This document shows positions 37,181 to 46,095 of a DNA stretch of 64,000 bases, piece by piece (the first letter of the stretch is position 1; the number at the start of each line of letters is the position of its first letter). The translations under genes and the position numbers were made by a program. The notes below the pieces were generated by a model. The model did no database searches. It was not told the DNA's origin and saw only the letters and a list, made by a program, of their open reading frames with translations. The DNA comes from an uncultured Bacteroides sp. (GTDB taxonomy: Bacteria; Bacteroidota; Bacteroidia; Bacteroidales; Bacteroidaceae), in contig NZ_CAUCSQ010000010.1 of NCBI RefSeq assembly GCF_958445495.1, positions 1-64,000 on the forward strand, given 5' to 3'.

Positions 37181-39358
37181 ATGAAAAAGAACTTTTTGAT
37201 TATTGCGTTTCTCTGTGTGTCGTTCGTTATGAATGCACAACAGAAGTTGACCTCACCGGATGGAAATCTGGTAATGACTTTCCAAGTAGATAAAAAAGGA
37301 GCCCCTACGTATGATTTGACGTACAAAGGCCGGGTTGTTATCAAGCCCAGTACATTAGGATTGGAATTAAAGAAAGAGGATAATACCAAAACCGATTTTG
37401 ACTGGGTAGACCGGAGAGACCTGACTAAACTCGATTCAAAGACAAATTTGTATAACGGTTTTGAACTGAAAAATACTCAAACTGCTACTTTCGATGAAAC
37501 TTGGCAACCGGTTTGGGGAGAAGAAAAGGAAATCCGTAATCATTATAATGAGTTGGCGGTGACATTATATCAGCCTGTGAACGACCGTTCGATTCTGGTT
37601 CGTTTCCGTTTGTTCAACGATGGTTTAGGTTTCCGTTATGAATTTCCGCAACAGAAAAATCTGAATTATTTCGTAATTAAAGAAGAACATTCCCAATTTG
37701 CTATGGCTGGTGACCATACTGCCTTTTGGATTCCGGGAGATTATGATACACAAGAGTATGACTATACCATTTCCCGTCTGTCGGAAATCAGAGGACTGAT
37801 GAAACAGGCTATTACTCCGAATTCATCTCAAACTCCTTTTTCGCAGACAGGCGTGCAAACGGCTTTGATGATGAAAACGGACGATGGTTTGTACATCAAC
37901 CTTCACGAGGCTGCTTTGATTGATTATTCTTGCATGCATCTGAATCTCGACGATAAGAATATGATTTTTGAATCCTGGCTGACACCTGATGCAAAAGGGG
38001 ATAAGGGATATATGCAAACTCCCTGCAAATCTCCGTGGCGTACGGTTATTGTCAGTGACGATGCCCGTAATATCCTGGCGTCCCGCATCACTCTTAATTT
38101 GAATGAGCCTTGTCAGATTGCCGATGCCGCTTCATGGGTGAAACCGGTGAAATATATCGGTGTATGGTGGGATATGATTACCGGAAAAGGCTCATGGGCT
38201 TATACTGACGAACTGACCGGCGTAAAATTAGGTGAGACGGATTACGCTAAGACCAAGCCGAACGGCAAGCACTCTGCCAATACGGCTAATGTGAAACGTT
38301 ATATTGATTTTGCGGCAGCCAACGGGTTTGATGCGGTTCTGGTAGAAGGATGGAATGAAGGCTGGGAAGACTGGTTTGGTAACAGCAAAGATTATGTATT
38401 TGATTTTGTGACTCCGTATCCCGATTTTGATGTGAAGGAGATACATCGTTATGCGGCAAGCAAAGGGATTAAGATGATGATGCATCATGAAACTTCCGCT
38501 TCTGTCCGCAATTACGAACGTCATCTGGACCAGGCTTATCGGTTTATGGTAGATAATGGATACAATTCGGTAAAAAGCGGTTATGTCGGCAATATTATCC
38601 CTCGAGGCGAACACCATTACGGACAATGGATGAACAATCATTACCTTTATGCCGTGAAGAAAGCTGCCGATTACAAAATTATGGTCAATGCTCATGAAGC
38701 AACCCGTCCGACCGGCATTTGCCGTACTTATCCTAATCTGATAGGCAATGAATCTGCCCGTGGTACGGAATATGAGTCATTCGGAGGAAATAAAGTATAT
38801 CACACGACAATCCTTCCATTTACCCGCCTGATAGGTGGACCGATGGATTATACCCCCGGTATCTTTGAAACACATTGCAACAAGATGAATCCCGCTAATA
38901 ACTCACAGGTGCGTTCTACCATCGCCCGCCAGTTGGCATTGTATGTAACGATGTACAGTCCGTTGCAGATGGCTGCCGACATTCCAGAAAACTACGAGCG
39001 TTTTATGGATGCTTTCCAGTTTATTAAAGACGTGGCTCTTGACTGGGATGAAAGTAAATATTTGGAAGCGGAACCGGGGGAATATATCACCATAGCACGT
39101 CGTGCCAAGGGTACGGATAACTGGTTTGTCGGTTGCACTGCCGGTGAAAACGGGCATGTCTCAAAATTGAGTCTTGACTTCCTGAAACCCGGAAAAAAAT
39201 ATGAAGCCACTATCTATGCTGATGCGAAAGACGCCAGTTGGGATAAAAATCCGCAGGCTTACGTTATCACGAAGAAAAAGGTAAACAACAAAAGCAAACT
39301 CACGTTAAAAGCTGCAATAGGAGGAGGATATGCAATCTCCATCAAAGAATTGAAATAA
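37181..39358 (+). CDS. susB: SusB, GH97 alpha-glucosidase
   Basis: A 725-residue inverting, calcium-dependent exo-alpha-glucosidase that converts maltooligosaccharides to glucose in the periplasm. Signal peptide ends 'FVMNAQ'. The N-terminal beta-sandwich (about 20-290) contains the 'RFRLFNDGLGFRYEFP' segment; the (beta/alpha)8 barrel starts near 'YIGVWWDM'. Catalytic and calcium-binding glutamates of SusB have counterparts: Glu437 in 'MHHETSA', Glu506 in 'NAHEATRPTG', and the two in 'NESARGTEYE', each two positions before the B. thetaiotaomicron numbering. First gene of the susBCDE-GH13 run, 89 bp before susC. Confidence 0.94.
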   Translation: MKKNFLIIAFLCVSFVMNAQQKLTSPDGNLVMTFQVDKKGAPTYDLTYKGRVVIKPSTLGLELKKEDNTKTDFDWVDRRDLTKLDSKTNLYNGFELKNTQTATFDETWQPVWGEEKEIRNHYNELAVTLYQPVNDRSILVRFRLFNDGLGFRYEFPQQKNLNYFVIKEEHSQFAMAGDHTAFWIPGDYDTQEYDYTISRLSEIRGLMKQAITPNSSQTPFSQTGVQTALMMKTDDGLYINLHEAALIDYSCMHLNLDDKNMIFESWLTPDAKGDKGYMQTPCKSPWRTVIVSDDARNILASRITLNLNEPCQIADAASWVKPVKYIGVWWDMITGKGSWAYTDELTGVKLGETDYAKTKPNGKHSANTANVKRYIDFAAANGFDAVLVEGWNEGWEDWFGNSKDYVFDFVTPYPDFDVKEIHRYAASKGIKMMMHHETSASVRNYERHLDQAYRFMVDNGYNSVKSGYVGNIIPRGEHHYGQWMNNHYLYAVKKAADYKIMVNAHEATRPTGICRTYPNLIGNESARGTEYESFGGNKVYHTTILPFTRLIGGPMDYTPGIFETHCNKMNPANNSQVRSTIARQLALYVTMYSPLQMAADIPENYERFMDAFQFIKDVALDWDESKYLEAEPGEYITIARRAKGTDNWFVGCTAGENGHVSKLSLDFLKPGKKYEATIYADAKDASWDKNPQAYVITKKKVNNKSKLTLKAAIGGGYAISIKELK

Positions 39359-39447
39359 AAATATTGCAAATCAAATTAAGATTTAGAAGTTTTCAATAGG
39401 TATTTCGATAGAGAAATAATTATATTTTAGCAAACTTATTTAATAAC

Positions 39448-42400
39448 ATGAAAACAAGAATATTTAGTGAACCGGCTAAAATAATGCTATTGCTTTTGGC
39501 GAGTCTGGTGTTTACGGTACAAGCTGTCGCCCAGGATTTGACTGTAAGCGGACTCGTAAAAGATGCCGTTACCGGAGAAGGCGTTATCGGGGCAAATGTA
39601 TTGATAAAGGGCACTGCAAACGGGACCATTACCGATATAGACGGAAAATTCAAATTGCAGGCTAAAAAAGGAGATATCATTGTTGTTTCCTTTATCGGGT
39701 ATAAAACGCAGGAAATACCGGCTGCCGCACAAATGAACATTGTTTTGAAAGATGATTCCAAGCAGTTGGACGATGTGGTGATTATCGGATACGGTTCTGT
39801 CAAGAAAGAAGATTTAAGCGGTTCGGTAGTCGCCATCAAAGCGGAAGAAATGAATAAAGGGGCCGTTACGTCACCTCAAGAGTTGATGATGGGCAAAGTT
39901 CCGGGACTGTCGGTAGCACAAGGTGACGGAGGGCCGGGAGCCGGTTCTACCATACGTGTCCGTAGCGGTTCTTCGCTGAATGCCAGTAACGACCCGTTGA
40001 TTGTGATAGATGGGATTCCCGTATCCAATGATGCCGCTCCGGGAACCACGAATGCCTTGTCTACCATCAATCCGAATGATATAGAAACTTTTACCGTCTT
40101 GAAAGATGCTTCGGCAACCGCCATCTATGGTTCGCGTGCATCAAACGGCGTTATCATTATTACTACCAAAAAAGGGACGCAAGGCAAAGTAAAAGTGACG
40201 TATAACAGTACCTATACGTTTAAAGACCCTTATAAGCGTATTGAAACCATGAATGCCGACGAATTTCGCCGTACGGTGATGAACCAATACGCCGAAGGTA
40301 CTGCTTTGGGCGATGCGGCGCGTGACTTGATAAATCTTTATCCTTCACAGTCCACAGACTGGCAAGACGCTATATATCAAAGTGGTTTGAGTATGGACCA
40401 GAACATATCCGTGGCGGGAAAAGCCGGAGTTATGCCTTTTCGGGTTTCTTTAGGTTATAATAATGAACGGGGTACTATCAAGACTTCCAAATATGAAAGA
40501 TATACCGCATCGGTTAATTTGAACCCCAAATTCTTTGATAATCATTTGAGCGTAGATATTAATGTAAAAGGAACGATAAATAAAAACCGTTTTGCAGATT
40601 CGGGAGCAGTGGGAGCCGCAGCTTTTTTCGACCCGACCAAACCTATTTACGGTATTGATACGGAAGACCCGTCATACGCCAGCAACATTTATAACTACAA
40701 TGGCTATTGGAACTGGAGCAGCGGGGAAAATATGCCCAATACGCTTTCTTCTGCTAATCCGTTGTCATTGCTTTACGATGTGGACAATGCGGGAACAACC
40801 AAACGAAGTCTCGGAAATATCCAGTTAGACTATAAAGTACACGGATTGGAGGATTTGCATGCCAATTTGAATCTGGGATACGACGTGGCGAAAACGACAG
40901 GAGGAAATTACAATAATCCCGGTTCTTTCCAGGCAGCCAAAGATAGTGATTTCAAGAATATCGGACGCGGTAACGACTGGAGTAATCTTCGCCGTAATCA
41001 TTTATTGGATTTTTACCTGAATTATTCGAAAGAGCTCTCATCCATCCAAAGTAATGTGAACGTAATGGCCGGATATTCCTGGCAGCATTTCTATTATAGA
41101 GACCTGAATACTTATAAATCGAATGTCATCGACAATGCGGGTAGTAAGGAAGGATGGACTTATAATGACGAAGAAGAGCGTTACATACAAAACAATAATA
41201 CTCCTTCACTGAAAGAAAACTATCTGGTTTCTTTTTTCGGGAGATTAAACTACAGTTTTAAAGAACGCTATTTGCTTACAGCCACTTTACGTCAGGACGG
41301 TTCTTCACGTTTCAGCAAGAATAACCGTTGGGGACTTTTCCCTTCAGCGGCATTAGCTTGGAGCATTATCAATGAGCCGTTTATGGAAAAGGCGCGTAAC
41401 GTATTATCCAATTTGAAATTACGTATCGGATATGGAGTGACCGGACAGCAGGAAATCGATGATTATCTGTACATAACGACCTATTCTTTGGGAAACAACA
41501 CGACCTCACAATATTTAGGCTCATATCTGTTGAAACCGGACGGTTACAGTCCCGACCTAAAGTGGGAACAGACCACGACTTATAACGTAGGAGTAGATTA
41601 TGGATTCCTGAACAACCGTATCAATGGTAGTATTGAATATTATCAGAAACGGACCAAAGATTTGTTGAATACGGTAAGCGTGGCGGCTGGAAGTAATTTT
41701 ACCAATATGATAACCGCCAATGTAGGCTCGATGAAAAACGAGGGATTGGAGTTTAACATCAATGCCGTTGCCGTACAGACCAGGGATTTTTCTTGGGAAC
41801 TGGGTTATAATCTTACTTGGAATACCAGTAAAATCACCAAATTGACAGCTACTTACAATCCTGATTATGAAGGAATCGATGCAGGTTCCGCTTCTTATAA
41901 CAGCGGAACAGTGTTACAAAAACACCAGGTTGGTTATGCTCCGTCTACTTTCTGGCTTTTCCAACAAGTATATGACGAAAATGGAAAACCTGTACAAAAT
42001 GCGGTAGTAGACCGCAACAATGACGGACAAATTACGAATGACGACCGGTACATGACTGAAAAGAGCCCGATGGCAGATGTATATATGGGGTTAAGCTCGC
42101 AGTTTACTTATAAGAACTGGGATTTGGGCTTTAACCTGCGTGCCAGTATCGGAAACTACGTCTATAATGCCAGTGCGGCGGATAACAGCTCTTTAAACGC
42201 TTTCTCGAATCAGGGCTCTATCAGTAACTATTATAAAACAGCAGTAGAAAGTACCGGATTTACGCTTACGAATTCTACTGAGCAAAAGGCGAGCGACCTG
42301 TTCCTTGAAAACGCTTCGTTTTTGAAAATGGATAATATTACGTTAGGATACACTTTTAAAAAGTTGTTCACCGATAAGTTGTCCGGACGTATCAGCGCAT

Positions 42401-42522
42401 CGGTACAAAATGTGTTCACCATCACAAAGTATTCAGGGCTTGATCCGGAATGCAATGCCATAGACCAAAATATTTGGCCGCGTCCGCGTACATTTTCTCT
42501 TGGAATCAATCTTAACTTTTAA
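39448..42522 (+). CDS. susC: SusC, starch TonB-dependent transporter
   Basis: A 1024-residue outer-membrane importer for maltooligosaccharides. Signal peptide ends 'VQAVAQ'; a carboxypeptidase-D-like domain ('VTGEGVIGANVLIKGTANG'), the 'LDDVVIIGYGSVKKEDLSG' junction, a plug with 'IRVRSGSSLNASNDPLIVID' and 'ATAIYGSRASNGVIIITTKK', and a barrel ending 'FSLGINLNF'. The SusD partner follows after 12 bp. Assignment to the starch system rests on gene order susA-susB-susC-susD-susE. Confidence 0.93.
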   Translation: MKTRIFSEPAKIMLLLLASLVFTVQAVAQDLTVSGLVKDAVTGEGVIGANVLIKGTANGTITDIDGKFKLQAKKGDIIVVSFIGYKTQEIPAAAQMNIVLKDDSKQLDDVVIIGYGSVKKEDLSGSVVAIKAEEMNKGAVTSPQELMMGKVPGLSVAQGDGGPGAGSTIRVRSGSSLNASNDPLIVIDGIPVSNDAAPGTTNALSTINPNDIETFTVLKDASATAIYGSRASNGVIIITTKKGTQGKVKVTYNSTYTFKDPYKRIETMNADEFRRTVMNQYAEGTALGDAARDLINLYPSQSTDWQDAIYQSGLSMDQNISVAGKAGVMPFRVSLGYNNERGTIKTSKYERYTASVNLNPKFFDNHLSVDINVKGTINKNRFADSGAVGAAAFFDPTKPIYGIDTEDPSYASNIYNYNGYWNWSSGENMPNTLSSANPLSLLYDVDNAGTTKRSLGNIQLDYKVHGLEDLHANLNLGYDVAKTTGGNYNNPGSFQAAKDSDFKNIGRGNDWSNLRRNHLLDFYLNYSKELSSIQSNVNVMAGYSWQHFYYRDLNTYKSNVIDNAGSKEGWTYNDEEERYIQNNNTPSLKENYLVSFFGRLNYSFKERYLLTATLRQDGSSRFSKNNRWGLFPSAALAWSIINEPFMEKARNVLSNLKLRIGYGVTGQQEIDDYLYITTYSLGNNTTSQYLGSYLLKPDGYSPDLKWEQTTTYNVGVDYGFLNNRINGSIEYYQKRTKDLLNTVSVAAGSNFTNMITANVGSMKNEGLEFNINAVAVQTRDFSWELGYNLTWNTSKITKLTATYNPDYEGIDAGSASYNSGTVLQKHQVGYAPSTFWLFQQVYDENGKPVQNAVVDRNNDGQITNDDRYMTEKSPMADVYMGLSSQFTYKNWDLGFNLRASIGNYVYNASAADNSSLNAFSNQGSISNYYKTAVESTGFTLTNSTEQKASDLFLENASFLKMDNITLGYTFKKLFTDKLSGRISASVQNVFTITKYSGLDPECNAIDQNIWPRPRTFSLGINLNF

Positions 42523-42534
42523 TTCGTCAGTATT

Positions 42535-44178
42535 ATGAAATTCTATTATATAAAATCGGCTATATTAGTTTCCGCCTTTACTTTGCTTGGCGGTTGTGTG
42601 GGTGATTTGGACGTGATGCCTCTCGACCCGAATGTGATGACGGCCGGGGATGCCTATTCTACACCTGAGGGTTATACACAAGGATTAAAAAAGATATATT
42701 CGGTATGGGCCCTTTCCGGACAAGAGGATGCGGGTTCATCAGATTTGAGTGATTTGAATGCCGGTAATACGGTACTTTTGCGATGTTGGTGGACTTTACA
42801 GGAAAATACTACCGATGAAGCGAAATGCGCCTGGTCGGATAGCTGGGTTTCGCAAGTTAACGAATTGTCCTGGAATACGGCTAAGGTAGAGTCGATGGAA
42901 GGCCTTTATCACCGTGCCATGTATATTGTGAGCATTGCGAATGACTTCTTACGGCAATTGGAGAATGCGCCTGCCGAAGTAGACAGGGAACGCTATGCTG
43001 CTGAAGCGCGTTTTTGCCGTGCTTTAGCCTACTATGTGCTGATGGATGCATTTGCTAACCCTCCTTTTGCGACAGAAGAGAGTGCAGCTTCAATCCCTGA
43101 ACAGATAATGCGTAAAGATCTGTTCAACTGGTTGGAGGGAGAGCTTGCCGATATTCGTACGCTTCTTCCGGAAAAGACAGATGAATACGGACGTGCCGAC
43201 CAGCATACCGTTGAGTTCTTGCTGGCCCGTATGTATCTTAATGCAGAAATATATACAGGGGTACAACGCTATGACGATTGCATCACTTATTGCAATTATA
43301 TTCTGGGAAGCGGCGATTATTCGCTTGCCGATAATTATGCCGAACTCTTCATGGCCAATAACGGAGAGAATGCCGACGCCAATAAAGAAATTATTTTCCC
43401 GGTACTGGCAGATGGGAATACGACTCAATCTTACGGAATAGGAGCTATCATTGTAGGCTCGCGCTCAAGCAGTGAAGGTACTGTCGCCAACTACGGATGC
43501 AGTGGCGGATGGGATGGTTTCCGTTCTACGGGGAGTCTGATACGTGCATTCGAGTATGAAGCGGAAGAGTCGGCGTGGACTGCCGATAATCTGAATGCGC
43601 ATGATAACCGCGCTATTTTTTACAGTACGGGGCGCTCGCTCGATATAACGACATCAGCCATCGGAACATTTACCACGGAAGGTTGGGCGGTATTTAAGTT
43701 TACTAACCTGAACAGCGACGGTACTCCCGGAAAGAATTCGACATTTCCCGATACGGACTTTCCGCTTTTCCGTCTGGCAGATGTGTATTTGATGTATGCC
43801 GAATCTGTAGCCCGTGGCGGACAGGGAGGCAGCGACGCGCAGGCAGTGGAATATGTCCGTGAATTGCGTAAGCGTGCCAATACAGGCTACAGCCAAGTAG
43901 ATGCGGACTGGTTGAGGGCATCGGCTTCGATTAACGGCAGTACGGCGAGCGTCGTTTATGGAAATATCTTGAATGAACGTTGCCGTGAACTTTATTGGGA
44001 GGCTACTCGCCGTACGGATTTGATTCGTTACGGGCTGTTCACCTCAGGCACTTATACGTGGGCTGAAAAAGGGGGAGTTGTCACCGGAGTAGGAGTAGAC
44101 AGCCGATACAACCTTTTCCCTATACCTGTAAGCGATATCAGCGTCAACGGCAATTTAAAACAGAACGAAGGTTATTAA
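42535..44178 (+). CDS. susD: SusD, starch-binding lipoprotein
   Basis: A 547-residue surface lipoprotein (lipobox 'LLGGC', Cys21) that binds the helical form of starch and caps SusC. It opens 'VGDLDVMPLDPNVM' and includes TPR helices in the first third. RagB/SusD features are 'FRLADVYLMYAESVARGG' and 'ILNERCRELYWEATRRTDLI' near the C-terminus, ending 'NGNLKQNEGY'. The aromatic arc that stacks on starch in the B. thetaiotaomicron protein may correspond to the Trp/Tyr-rich stretch near 'VLLRCWWTLQENTTDEAKC', which I note without alignment. Confidence 0.93.
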   Translation: MKFYYIKSAILVSAFTLLGGCVGDLDVMPLDPNVMTAGDAYSTPEGYTQGLKKIYSVWALSGQEDAGSSDLSDLNAGNTVLLRCWWTLQENTTDEAKCAWSDSWVSQVNELSWNTAKVESMEGLYHRAMYIVSIANDFLRQLENAPAEVDRERYAAEARFCRALAYYVLMDAFANPPFATEESAASIPEQIMRKDLFNWLEGELADIRTLLPEKTDEYGRADQHTVEFLLARMYLNAEIYTGVQRYDDCITYCNYILGSGDYSLADNYAELFMANNGENADANKEIIFPVLADGNTTQSYGIGAIIVGSRSSSEGTVANYGCSGGWDGFRSTGSLIRAFEYEAEESAWTADNLNAHDNRAIFYSTGRSLDITTSAIGTFTTEGWAVFKFTNLNSDGTPGKNSTFPDTDFPLFRLADVYLMYAESVARGGQGGSDAQAVEYVRELRKRANTGYSQVDADWLRASASINGSTASVVYGNILNERCRELYWEATRRTDLIRYGLFTSGTYTWAEKGGVVTGVGVDSRYNLFPIPVSDISVNGNLKQNEGY

Positions 44179-44197
44179 TCTAAAAATCAGAATATAT

Positions 44198-46069
44198 ATG
44201 AAAACAATATACGGATACATAGGCGTATTTGCCGTAGCCTGCTTGCTTCAGGCATGCGAAAGCGATTTGGATAAAGCCTATTATAACGACGGGCAGGCTC
44301 TTCCGGCCGTGCTGGAGGCTCTACCGGAAACGTATGCTATAGATAAGCTGAAACAAGATGAAGTCGCGTTGACGTTCCGGTGGAGTGCGCCGCAAATGGG
44401 ATATAACGCATCGGTGACTAACAATCTGGAAATGGATATAAAAGGTGATGGCAATTTCGGAAATAAAAAAGTCGTGTTATCCTCCACGGTGGGAAACGCT
44501 TCTTCCGCGTCATTTACTAATAAGGAACTGAATGATTATGTGCTGGCATTGTTCCAAAACTATACGGATGAGGCCGGAGTATATACCGTAGGTCCCGCCA
44601 ATCTGGAATTTCGTGTCACTTCCACCATTTCGGATGCTAAAACAGCCCTTGTTTCAAACATCGTTTCTTCTGTCGTCATTCCCTATGATAATGAAAATAC
44701 GGGATATGAAGGAGCTGTTATAACGTCAGACGCCGTTGAAGGAGAACTGGCCTTATCAACCGACCGGAAAGAAGAAACAGCCTTGCTTCTCTCTTGGCAG
44801 GAAGCCTATTTGGGAGATAATGCGAGCATAACCTATTCGGTGGAAATGAATTTGCCGGGGGAAGATGAAGAATATAATTGGAGTAAAAGGGTTACGGTAT
44901 CGACAACCAAGGAAACGTCATGCAACTTGACACATGAGAAATTGAATGATGCGCTTGTCAGCCTTTTAGCCAAGTATGGCAGGCAAGTGGGTAAAACCGA
45001 AATCAGCCTTTCTGTTTCCGCTACTAAAAGCGGCTATGTCAAAGCGCTGTCTTCCGCTCCTTTCAATGTGATTCTTGTTCCTTATGTAGCCGTTCCTGTG
45101 CTCACTGTACCGGAAAGCCTGGATTTGACATCCGATATGGATTATTCACTGGCATGGAGTGCGGTGGAAGGAGCGCAGTATCAGGTGGAAATGGATATAA
45201 AAGGAGCCTCGTTCTCACAGAAAACAGTGTTGGGAAGCGGCTTGACCGATACAAATTTGTCCATAGACAATGCGGCGGTCGGCAAAGCTGTAAAATATTT
45301 GCTGATTGCACACGGTGCATCTGTGCTTGCCGCAGAACACGAACTTGAGTTCCGGGTAAGGGCATATTTCAGCAATACGGAGACAGGCATCTTCTCGGAG
45401 ACTGAAACGGCTGCCGTGACTTATGACAATAGCGAAGAAACTTCCCCGGTTTTTTATTTCATCGGAAATTACTGTGATTGGAACTTCGATAAAAGCCAGC
45501 GGCTATACCAGACGGACGGCGGAACGTATAAAGGGCATATCGTGGCAAACAATCTGACAGGAGGCAATCCGGGACAAGACGGATGGAAGATAACGGAACA
45601 GGCGGACTGGTCCGGCAATCAGTGGGGCGCGCCTGTTCAAGATGGAATTATGACAAAAGGGAACGGAAGCAATGTACTCGATTACGGCGGTGACAATAAC
45701 ACCAGTTATATGGTGGAATTTAATCCGAATGACGGACGCCTTACCATGAGCAATGAAGAGAAGTCATGGATGTTATTGGGAGACCACAACAACCACTCTT
45801 TCGGGGATGATTCGAAAATGGGTATTGTTTATGATGAAAACAGCGCTAAATGGTATTTACAAAAGAAAGGGGTAAGCATGCAGGCCGGAAATACCTGGCA
45901 GATACGTTCCCAAATACTGAATATGGAAGTGACTCCGCAAAATATGGAAGGGCATTTCGAAACGGATGCTGTCGACAATACCAAGTTTACCGTAAGTCAG
46001 ACCGGTATTTATGAGGTACGTTGGTATTTCAATGAACCGGTTCCTTATGTGATAGTCATTAAAGAGTAA
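44198..46069 (+). CDS. SusE-like starch-binding lipoprotein with triplicated N-terminal domain
   Basis: A 623-residue surface lipoprotein (lipobox 'LLQAC', Cys20), much longer than B. thetaiotaomicron SusE (387) or SusF (485). Three repeats of one SusE-type immunoglobulin-like module can be lined up: about 33-163, 178-296 and 298-411. Each has an 'ALTFRWSAP / ALLLSWQEA / DYSLAWSAV' strand, an 'LEMDIKGD / VEMNLPGE / VEMDIKGA' strand and an 'LEFRV / ISLSV / LEFRV' strand. The C-terminal part (about 416-623) holds two starch-binding-like modules starting 'VFYFIGNYCDWNF' and 'SWMLLGDHNNHSF'. The protein probably lifts its binding modules further from the membrane. It follows susD by 19 bp; no separate susF is present. 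Confidence 0.85.
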   Translation: MKTIYGYIGVFAVACLLQACESDLDKAYYNDGQALPAVLEALPETYAIDKLKQDEVALTFRWSAPQMGYNASVTNNLEMDIKGDGNFGNKKVVLSSTVGNASSASFTNKELNDYVLALFQNYTDEAGVYTVGPANLEFRVTSTISDAKTALVSNIVSSVVIPYDNENTGYEGAVITSDAVEGELALSTDRKEETALLLSWQEAYLGDNASITYSVEMNLPGEDEEYNWSKRVTVSTTKETSCNLTHEKLNDALVSLLAKYGRQVGKTEISLSVSATKSGYVKALSSAPFNVILVPYVAVPVLTVPESLDLTSDMDYSLAWSAVEGAQYQVEMDIKGASFSQKTVLGSGLTDTNLSIDNAAVGKAVKYLLIAHGASVLAAEHELEFRVRAYFSNTETGIFSETETAAVTYDNSEETSPVFYFIGNYCDWNFDKSQRLYQTDGGTYKGHIVANNLTGGNPGQDGWKITEQADWSGNQWGAPVQDGIMTKGNGSNVLDYGGDNNTSYMVEFNPNDGRLTMSNEEKSWMLLGDHNNHSFGDDSKMGIVYDENSAKWYLQKKGVSMQAGNTWQIRSQILNMEVTPQNMEGHFETDAVDNTKFTVSQTGIYEVRWYFNEPVPYVIVIKE

Positions 46070-46095
46070 TTTATCCATAACAAAAGAAGAATCTT

